Shown: piece by piece, positions 56,215-64,000 of the stretch | How positions within the stretch are numbered: the stretch's first letter is position 1 | Layout of the letters: each line of letters opens with the position of its first letter | Origin: Calonectria ilicicola | Lineage: Eukaryota; Ascomycota; Sordariomycetes; Hypocreales; Nectriaceae | NCBI GenBank assembly: GCA_020809705.1 | Contig: CP085825.1 | Coordinates: forward strand, 7,254,001-7,318,000 | Reading direction: 5' to 3' | DNA: 64,000 nucleotides | The notes under the pieces: model-generated | The model's input: only the letters and a program-made list of their open reading frames with translations | Told to the model about the DNA's origin: nothing | The model's database searches: none | Translations under genes and position numbers: made by a program

Positions 56215-56568
56215 GATGCGTTGGCTTGGCAGGGGGATGGATGAACAGCCGACACAGTTTTCGTAATGGAAATGCGTCGTATTTAGTGTCAGGGGCGTCC
56301 AACCAGATCTCTTGTTGGTTACTAAAGTAAGAATGCCAAGGCTGGCATAGCCCTATAGGGTTGGTCAGCTGAAATGAGCTGATCCTCCTCGCAGTAGTGG
56401 TATGGATCCGGTTTGCTGACCGAGGATCCGAGACGCCCCCTGCATATCCTGGCCGTTGCCTTTTTCGTGCCAACCAACAAAATGGGTCAGGAATAACATA
56501 AAAGTTGACGGTGTTGGCATTCATTCTCTTCCCCATCTTTCCCGTTTCGAACATCCCAGTCCCACAAG
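56215..56568. promoter_or_regulatory. Shared promoter between the HET gene and the LITAF-domain gene
   Basis: 354 bp separate two divergent start codons. No classic TATA box is evident. Bidirectional control is inferred from spacing only. Confidence 0.4.
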
Positions 56569-57320
56569 ATGGCCCAACCACAAAATAACACCACCATGGT
56601 TATCCAAGACGAAACTAATGCGCCAGAAGTCGCACACGCTCAGCCAACTGCAGAAACAACGGTGCCAGTGGCGACGAAACAGATGCCTCCAACTATGATT
56701 CAAAACGAGTATGTCTAGATGATGCTTGTCGAATAATGAAAATGAGTCATCTTGGCTGATCACCTTGCAGGGTCAATCCGCCACAGCTCTCAGTACCCGC
56801 ACCCACAGCGGCCCGGACCAAAAACCCCACAATCGCCGCGATTCCAGATCTTGAAAAGGTCACGCCATTGAATCGACTCGGCGACAAACCGCAGTGGGTC
56901 GATTGTGAATTCTGTCAGCGAAGAACACAAACTAGAGTCGCGACAGAAGGAACCGCAATGCAGATGTGAGAAATGACCATCTTGCTTTTCGAAGCATAGA
57001 GTAATTCCCAAACCAAGCTAACCAATACGCACGTTAGGGTTGTTGGCGCTTTATGCTGTCTCTGCTGTATTTGTCTCGCTTGCGTTCCGTGCCTCGCACA
57101 CTGGTTTGAAGATACCACCTGGTTCTGTTCCAACTGCAATCAGAAGCTGGCACATCGCCCTTATGAGGGCCAAATTCAGGTTTTTAGCCCTACTGGCCAA
57201 GTAGCCATGGTCGATTCGCAGTACGCCCAGACTCCTGCACCCTCGGCCCAAAGAACCTCGGTCTTAGTGACCTCCCGATACCCTCAAGCTGGACCACCAC
57301 CCCCACCGAAAGATCCTTGA
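56569..57320 (+). CDS. LITAF-domain membrane-anchored zinc-binding protein
   Basis: Three exons, 56569-56708, 56771-56965 and 57038-57320, introns 62 and 72 nt, 205 residues. The LITAF domain has two zinc-binding knuckles, CEFC (Cys92, Cys95) and WFCSNCNQKLAHRP (Cys142, Cys145), flanking a Cys-rich hydrophobic segment VVGALCCLCCICLACVPCLA. In known LITAF/CDIP proteins this segment dips into the cytosolic face of endosomal or plasma membranes. The N-terminus (about 80 residues) is Pro/Thr/Gln rich and the C-terminus ends in PQAGPPPPPKDP, a plausible site for WW/SH3-type partners. Animal LITAF acts in endosomal sorting; the fungal role is not established. The joined frame is clean and the exon borders fit the domain. 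It lies head to head with the HET gene. Confidence 0.87.
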
Positions 57321-57746
57321 GCAGAGTACAAGGTCCTAAGCTAGGGGAATTTATTAAGAATCTGGAGAGTGTAACAGAGCTATAGCTAATAATTATTTCA
57401 CTTGAACCCATAGTCGATAACAACTTTTAATTAATAGGAGCGGCGCCAGAACGCAAATTATGATGGTTTGGTTAATTCTTAAATTAGGTAAATTAATGCA
57501 AGTATCACATTTATATCAGCAGCAAAATGTATGGCAGCATTATAACAATACTGTTGGGGTGTTTCCCGATGCTAGTTACAGTGATTGGGCAAAATATGTA
57601 GTGAAGGGTTTAAGTTGATATATATTTGGTAGCTTAGTTGAAGAGAAATTTACCAATTTTTTTCGGTTAATAAAAATATATTAGTCGTGGATTGTATACC
57701 AGATATCTATCGCCTTCATAAAAGATTCGACTCATAAACTCTCTTT
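57321..57746. other. Convergent spacer with a possible LTR relic
   Basis: This lies between the 3' ends of the LITAF gene (plus) and the transporter gene (minus). At about 57457-57500 the sequence TGGTTTGGTTAATTC and onwards resembles the outer end of the gypsy LTRs (TGGTCTGGTTAATTC); the similarity fades after about 35 bases. Confidence 0.4.
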
Positions 57747-59503
57747 TTAAACTCTTTTCTCGTCACCCGCATCATGCTCTGCAATGATGTCCTCCATTTT
57801 TTCGTGAGCAACAGCACCTGCCGCGGAGTCTTCGCCGTCAAAAATGACAGCCATTTGCTCCAACGAATAGCCTCTAGTCTCGGGGTAGAAGAAGTAGACG
57901 GTGATAAGCATGATGAAGAGCACAACAATGAAGACAATGTAGTACTTCCAGTGAATGTTATCCATGGCAATCGAGGTAACAAAGGTGTTGAAGAAGATAG
58001 CAGCGACGGTGGAGACCCAGGTAACGGTGATACCGCGGGATCGGAGGCTGTACTGCCAAATCTCGCAAGGGTAAGCAGTCATCATGGGGGTCCTAAATTT
58101 GAAGTATTAGCATCCAAATGTCCTTGACAGTAGCAAACCAGTGACTTACAAGGCAATATCGTAACCCATGAAGAAGGTGAACAAGAATGGGATAACGGCC
58201 AGACCAACGCTGGACGAACCAGTGTTAGTAAAGCTGGCACTGAGACCAGTGACGATGATGAAGCTGATCAACATGATGATGGCAGAGGCAAGGAAGAGGA
58301 ATCGGCGACCCAGTCTGTCGACACTGCAGGCGGCGGCAATGGCCCAAAGCAAGTTCCACACATTCAAGCAGGCTGAAATCAGAGTCTGGTCGGTAACTGA
58401 AGTAACTCCAATCGAATCAAGGATAAGAGGCCTAAGTTTGTGTTAGCAACCAAATACACCAACTGCGCCGGGAACACCAAAAAAGGCCAGCAAAGATTAA
58501 AAGACGTACAAGTAGTAACTGACGACTCCATTTCCTGCCCATTGGCCGAAAATACCAAGCGAGATGGAGATGAGAAGACGGTGGCGGTTTCCGGGGGTCT
58601 TGACCATGTCGAGGTACGAGGCGCTAGCGGTGGCCTCCTTCTCGGCAGTGATGGTGGTTTCGATCTCGCGCATCTGGTAGGTGACAAGAGGGTCGTCGCG
58701 GTTACCACCAGCATGGTACTCGGCAAGGATGTCTCGAGCCTCCTCGCTGCGGCCAACGCTGATAAGCCATCGGGGGCTTTCGGGGCAGATAAGGAAACCA
58801 GGAAGAGCCATGAAGGGAACGGCGATCTGGAGAATGACGGGGATGCGCCAGCACCAGTCAGAGTCGATGTTTCGAGTACCAAATGTAACCCAACCGCAGA
58901 TGGTACCGCCTACGTACCAACCGCACATGTAGAGCGCGTTGGCAATGGATCGGTGCTTGGGGTGAGCAACCTCGTTGATCAAAAGAGGAGAGCCGTTTCC
59001 GAGCCACGCGGCGGCGATACCAAGGAAGAGTCGGGCATAGGTAAAGCTCTTTTCGTTTTGGGCAGAACCCTGCATGGCTACACCGATAACAAGAAAGACA
59101 TAGCCCAGATAGATTCCAGGGCGGCGACCCCAGCGGTTGGAGACCCAAGCAGCGATAGGGAAAGCAATACCATTACCCAACCAGTAGATGGCTGTGATCC
59201 ATCCTAGGTATGTGCCGGCCGGGTTGTCCATAAATGTGTTCCAATGAGGCAGGGCAAGGACACCAGACATGACACTGCCATCGAAACCGTTCGCAGATGC
59301 TGTGAGGAGATATTAGACACATCCTAAGATTGGAGAGCATTTCGAGGAATAATTCGAATTGTGGATGCTCTCTCAAGGTTGTAATGCTTACAGAAAAGGA
59401 CGAGGGACAGGATGATGTAGTTTAGCTTTCGCAAGTGCGCATGCTTGTACCATGGCAGATTGTCGGCTGGCAAAGCCCCTATGGGGTTCACCGGAGCAGT
59501 CAT
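57747..59503 (-). CDS. MFS sugar porter (hexose / lactose-cellobiose permease type)
   Basis: A plasma-membrane proton-coupled sugar transporter. Four exons: 59503-59392, 59299-58510, 58431-58150 and 58092-57747, introns 92, 78 and 57 nt, 509 residues, 12 helices expected. Sugar-porter signatures are all present: NGFDGSVMSG in helix 1, RWGRRPGIYLG after helix 2, NEVAHPKHRS, the PESPRWL loop motif, DRLGRRFLF in the second half and PETRGYSLEQ at the end. YYLPLILDSIGV, spliced across intron 2, is typical of the fungal lactose/cellodextrin permease branch. It is divergent from the GH3 beta-glucosidase gene, which suggests import of a beta-linked disaccharide or oligosaccharide for intracellular cleavage; the substrate itself cannot be read from sequence. 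A TATA-like element lies about 150 bases upstream of the start. Confidence 0.92.
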
Positions 59504-60424
59504 TGTGAATTGATTGACCTTTGAACTGCAATTGATTCGAGAGCCTGCCTGGAGAGTTGCAGTGGTGGTAGTGGTGCTGCAGTTGGCTTGGTGGTGAGGA
59601 GTGATGCAAAGCTCTGCCTGCTGATAACAGCACAGACCTGGGGCACGGGGGTCTATATAATAAAATTTTCCCAATGTATGGCGGAAGCGACGCCGCGTTC
59701 CAGACCCGCCAGAATGGTTCGAACGATCACCTGGACGGGTGGAGTTGGGGATGCTGGAGCCTGCCCGCGCGTGGCCGCGTCGTAAGTTGTTGGTTTGAAT
59801 TGGCACCCTTACCACATCATAACCGAGCGTGCGAAATGTTCCATCGGAAAAAGGAACGTCTTCTCCAACTATGCTTCCCCGTGGAGAAAAATTTAGCTCT
59901 CTCCCCCCGAAGGGACCCAACGCGGAACCGTGGGGCTGGCCTCGTGAACATGTCCCTTGTCCTTTTTTTTATTAGCTTGCCCCAGAGCTGCCATGCAGGC
60001 GGAGAATTGAGTCAGGGGCCCTGAGCGGCGGTTGGCCGGCGCGGAGAATTACATGCTCAATATGTTAACATGTCGCCACTCTTTTGGGATGTTTCTCCGC
60101 CCTGAAACGGTGGTAATCGTAAACTTGGTTCTTGGCCCGACTCGTGTCTCGCGTCAAGTGATGGAAAGACTCTTGCTAGTGAGCTTTTTTGGCAGTTTGA
60201 AGCGTCGACGTTGTGGATCTGAAAATCCAACAAGGATAACCTGTTGAGTCCATTTTTCATTCACTCGGACGACGCCGTCCTGCTGAGTTGAAAAGTCGCC
60301 ATTGTCACCTTTTTCTTGTACAATAATTTTTTGTTCCTTATTCCCAACTTGCACTAGTCTATGTGTTTGGTTGTTCCCGTTGCATCTGCCCACACTCACA
60401 GCTGCGCTACACAATCTGGATAAA
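59504..60424. promoter_or_regulatory. Divergent promoter of sugar porter and beta-glucosidase
   Basis: 921 bp between two start codons. For the transporter there is a TATA-like element on the minus strand at 59653-59660 (TTATATAG). Several matches to the carbon-repressor consensus SYGGRG occur on the plus strand (CTGGGG, CTGGAG, GTGGAG, GTGGGG, and GCGGAG twice), somewhat more than chance for this short motif. Binding is not shown; co-regulation is inferred from arrangement. Confidence 0.45.
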
Positions 60425-63119
60425 ATGGACGTCGAAGCCTTGATTGAGCAATTGACGCTCGAGGAAAAAGTCAAATTGACAGCGGGTAAGAGGATTTTGA
60501 TTGAAGATGCAAGATGTAAGAGACGATTCTAATCAACGAACATCTAGGTACTGGCTGGTGGCACACACAAGAGATCGAGCGGCTGTCGATCCCTGCAATT
60601 CGCCTGTCCGACGGACCCAATGGAGTCCGTGGAACAAGGTTTTTTGACAGCACGCCGTCGGCATGTCTTCCATGTGGTACGGCTCTAGGCGCTACTTTTG
60701 ACACCCAGATCGCGGAGCGAATCGGTCGCTTGCTTTCAGACGAGGCCCATGCCAAGGGCGCTCATGTTATCCTTGGACCCACCATTAATATCCAGCGCAG
60801 CCCACTCGGCGGACGAGGCTTTGAGTCTCTGTCTGAAGACCCTATTTTGTCCGGCATCATTGCTGGGCATTATGTTCGTGGTTTACAGGAATCCGGGGTG
60901 AGCGCGACGCTCAAGCACTTTGTGTGCAATGACATGGAGAGCGAAAGAATGGCGGTTGATTCGCTAGTCACTGCTCGGGCGCTGCGAGAAATTTACTTGC
61001 TGCCATTCATGATTGCCATTGAGATGGGCCAGCCCCGCGCTGTCATGACTTCTTACGGCAAGGTCAACGGGACACATGCCGCTGAAAACCACCACATCCT
61101 CCAAGAAATTCTACGTGATGAGTGGAAGTGGAATGGACTGGTCATGAGTGATTGGTACGGAACTTATAGCACTTCTGAGGCCATCAATGCTGGCCTGGAT
61201 CTTGAGATGCCTGGCCCCACCCGCTGGCGTGGTGAGGCTCTGAAGGCTGCCGCCACATCAAACAAAATTAAGAGATCGACCCTCGACGAGCGGGTGCGAA
61301 ACATCTTGAAACTAGTTAAACAAGGAATTGAGAACACATCGATTCCTTCTCACGCTCCTGAAAAGCAGCTGAATACTCCAGAGCATATTGCTCTCCTGCG
61401 AGAAGCTGCAGCCAAGTCTATTGTTCTCTTGAAGAACGATAACAATGTTCTGCCTTTTGATGCCAGCAAAAAGGTTGCAGTCATTGGACCCAACGCTAAT
61501 ATTGCAACATACTGCGGCGGTGGCAGCGCTAGTCTTCGAGCATACAAGGCCATCACACCTCTTGACGGTATCAAGAGCCTGGCCAGCGATGTTATCTTCT
61601 CTCAAGGTTCTTATGGCCACCAGATGCTGCCACTTCTAGGTAGATATCTGCGAACCGTTGATGGAAAGCAGGAGGGGTTCACTCTCCGCATGTACAATGA
61701 CCCCCCAGTAATCAAGGGCGAGGATACCCGTAAAGTTTTGGATGAGAGGGTCCTTGATGCAACAAACCCTTGGTTTGTCGATTACGAGCATCCGGATTTG
61801 GCAGAAATTTGGTATGCTGAGGCGGAAGGCGTACTCACGCCCGAGAAGTCAGGTGAGTGGGAGTTTGGCCTCTCAGTCCATGGAACTGGCGAGTTCTTCA
61901 TTGATGGAGAGCTAGTCGTTTCAAACATGGAAAACCAGAAACTTGGAACTGCCTTCCTTGGCTCTGGCACTGTCGAGGAGATTGGAACCAAGACACTAGA
62001 GGCCGGCAAAGAATATCGGGTTCTGGTGAAATGGGGTTGCTCAAAGACCAGCACGCTAAGGGTCTCGGGAGTCGTTGATTTTGGCCAGGGCGGCCTTCGC
62101 TTCAGCGGTTGCCCCAAGCTTGACCCTGCTTCCGCCATCGAGGAGGCTGTTCAGGTCGCCCAGTCAGTGGACCAAGTTGTCCTCTGCGTCGGCACTAGCG
62201 GGGAATGGGAGTCCGAAGGCCAAGACCGCACCAGCATGGCCCTTCCCCCCGGAACCGACGAGCTGGTCGCAGCAGTGATCAAGGCTAACCCCAAAACCGC
62301 AATTGTGGTTCAGAGTGGCACGCCCGTTTCCATGCCCTGGATAGACCAGGCCAATTCGGTGCTGCAGGCTTGGTTTGGTGGAAACGAAGGCGGCAACGGC
62401 ATCGCCGATGTCCTCTTCGGAGTGGTCAATCCGGTAAGTATTCGTCTAAGCCTTATTGATGATTTTTTTTCTAACTCCACTAGGCCGCTAAACTCCCCAT
62501 TACTATGCCTCGTCGCGTGGCTGATAACCCCGCCGCTTTGAGCTTCCGTTCCGATAACGGCAGGGTTCTGTACAGCGAAGATGTTTATGTCGGATACCGC
62601 TGGTACGACACCCTTGATATTGAGCCTCTTTTTGCCTTTGGACATGGCCTGTCCTACACTACTTTTGAGCTGTCGGGTCTTGACGTATGGGAGTGCAAGC
62701 GCTTGCCTAACGGCAACGTCAACGGTAACATCAACGGACATGTCTCGGATCCCGAAGAGTTGATTGTCAAGGTCCAAGTGGCCAACACTGGCTCCCGTGC
62801 TGCTGCCGAAGTTATTCAGGTCTACATCAAGCCCGCATCTTTAACGCCGTTGACAGCTTCGAGTAGAGATGCTGTTACACGCGCCGCAAAGGAGCTAAAG
62901 GGTTTCGCCAAGGTTCACGTTGAGGTCGGGGCCAGCGAGATAGGCGAGATTAAGTTGGACGTGCTGCGCGCAACGAGCTACTGGAGCGAAATGGAGGATT
63001 GCTGGCAGAGCGATGCTGGCACATACACGATCCTTGTCGGCACCAGCAGCCGCGGAACTTTCCTTGAGAAGGAATTTACTCTCCACCAGACGAAGAGATG
63101 GAAGGGCCTACGGGCTTAA
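60425..63119 (+). CDS. GH3 beta-glucosidase with PA14 domain, intracellular
   Basis: Hydrolyses terminal beta-glucosyl residues of disaccharides and oligosaccharides. Three exons: 60425-60485, 60548-62433 and 62484-63119, introns 62 and 50 nt, 860 residues, matching the architecture of Kluyveromyces BglI. N-terminal TIM-barrel with IRLSDGPNGVRG, SPLGGRGFESLSEDPILSG and TLKHFVCNDMESER; nucleophile Asp222 in VMSDWYGTYS. The alpha/beta sandwich is interrupted by a PA14 insert (about residues 390-540, with LSVHGTGEFFIDGELV). The acid/base Glu lies within SGEWESEGQDRTSM (residues 572-585). A fibronectin-III-like end carries FAFGHGLSYTTFEL. There is no signal peptide; the protein begins MDVEALIEQLTLEEKV, so it should act in the cytosol on sugar brought in, presumably by the divergent transporter. 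The frame is intact and well biased. Confidence 0.95.
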
Positions 63120-64000
63120 TTAATGTAGTTAATGGAAATGATATTGTAAATATAAAAGACGGTGGTAAGTAACATGAATGGAAATACAAATAGGCACTTG
63201 AATACAGTACACGATGATATTTAAAGGAGGTGGGCCACACTGGGTTTTCCAGGTCTTTGCAGTTTTTTATTTGACGGACCCCAAAATTAACCACCCCAAA
63301 AATGATGCACTAAGTATATTCATCAAGTTAATGGAATCACAATGCTAATTGAATCCATGTGTTCTTTTTGCTTGCGATTCCTCTTCTCGATTTTGAGCAA
63401 AATATTTTTCCAATAATTGGCAGAATTGATGGCGACTTAGTGACACAGAATTCAACAATTCCCCCTTGATGGGACATGGCATCCCTGCAAATAAAATGAT
63501 GAAGATTCGCTTTAATGACCCGGCTCCGCCCGCCAAGAAGACAAATTTGTCCAAAGAGGCCGCAGCATTGGGTAACGGCATGGCATGGTTCGGACATGAC
63601 GTGCCGTGCATAGGTGGGGGGCTGATAGAGCGGGTAAATCCCACCTAGCAGCTGATTCTCCAATGCCAGCCAAATAGAGATTAGATCGGATCTTGAAGAT
63701 CAGTCTGGCAGTAACTTTTCCAACGGCCGTTACATAGAGATGGGCACTAGCGACGACGCAGGAAACCCCGCAATGGGCAAAAGAGAGTTATGCGGAGTAC
63801 AGCAGAGTCTGGAGATGGATGGGACGGAGAAAGTCGCTTCGCATTCGGCCCTTTTTCCCCGTACTCTGCATCTCCAGTTGAGCTGTGGTGCCCGTGCCAG
63901 AGCCAGAGCCGCGGAGCACTAAAAAATTGGGGGTGTGACCCTCCGGACCAAAGCAGTAATTTTTTTCTGCTCACGCCACCAAATGGAGAATTGTGCGCCA
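63120..64000. other. Intergenic to the window end, nothing recognised
   Basis: 3' flank of the beta-glucosidase, then unassigned sequence. Short frames on both strands (up to 108 codons) show no motif. A gene could begin just beyond the window. Confidence 0.4.

Noticed and set aside
58440..59207. 255-codon plus-strand frame opposite the sugar transporter
   Set aside because: Shadow of the transporter exons; no motif, and its frame crosses transporter introns without splice logic.
1..64000. CRISPR arrays, operons, bacterial-type promoters or phage genes
   Set aside because: No spaced direct repeats or prokaryotic gene arrangement; the window is clearly eukaryotic with spliceosomal introns.

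Overview
The window is nuclear DNA of a filamentous ascomycete (Pezizomycotina); no species can be named from it. The evidence is short spliceosomal introns (50-92 nt, GT..AG, one with an exact TACTAAC branch site), fungal families (a HET-domain protein, GH12 and GH3 glycosidases, a secreted GMC oxidoreductase, DHA2 and sugar-porter MFS transporters), a dispersed single 5S rRNA gene, and transposons damaged almost only by C-to-T/G-to-A changes, the mark of repeat-induced point mutation (RIP).

Left part (0-20 kb): a DHA2-type drug/metabolite exporter (419-2216), a 246-bp MITE (3844-4089), a secreted GMC oxidoreductase (6382-8495), a secreted GH12 endoglucanase (10035-10894), a degenerate intron-bearing tRNA-His-like gene (11.7 kb), a small unrecognised gene with an in-frame stop (12.6 kb), a short-chain dehydrogenase (minus, 14.0-14.7 kb), the first of three related zinc-finger-like proteins (minus, 15.8-17.4 kb) and a variant 5S rRNA gene (18.26 kb).

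Middle (20-30.4 kb): a complete but RIP-killed Mutator-like element (20309-23112, 8-bp target duplication) lies close to a complete but RIP-killed Ty1/copia element (23538-30379, 175-bp LTRs, 5-bp duplication). To the right are two more members of the zinc-finger-like family, convergently arranged (31.9-35.7 kb), a possible small membrane protein (36 kb), and a gene graveyard with an ankyrin-repeat relic and a catalase-like relic (38.3-40.4 kb). A small intact gene resembling a beta-propeller lectin (40.6-41.1 kb) ends this stretch.

AT-rich block (41.2-52.4 kb): a three-layer nest. A Fot1/pogo-type DNA transposon (outer ends 41635 and 52257) was interrupted within its left inverted repeat by a Ty3/gypsy element (41655-50412, about 390-bp LTRs). 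That element was later interrupted by a second, much fresher Fot1/pogo element (44260-46119). The outer two are close to unreadable; the innermost keeps a full-length transposase frame broken only by three CAG-to-TAG changes plus a lost catalytic Asp.

Right part (54-64 kb): intact genes again. A HET-domain protein and a LITAF-domain membrane protein stand head to head (54.4-57.3 kb). A sugar transporter and an intracellular PA14-containing GH3 beta-glucosidase are divergently transcribed from a 0.92-kb shared promoter (57.7-63.1 kb); together they look like a take-up-and-hydrolyse module for beta-linked oligosaccharides. With the GH12 and GMC enzymes, the non-repetitive genes suggest a plant-matter-degrading lifestyle.
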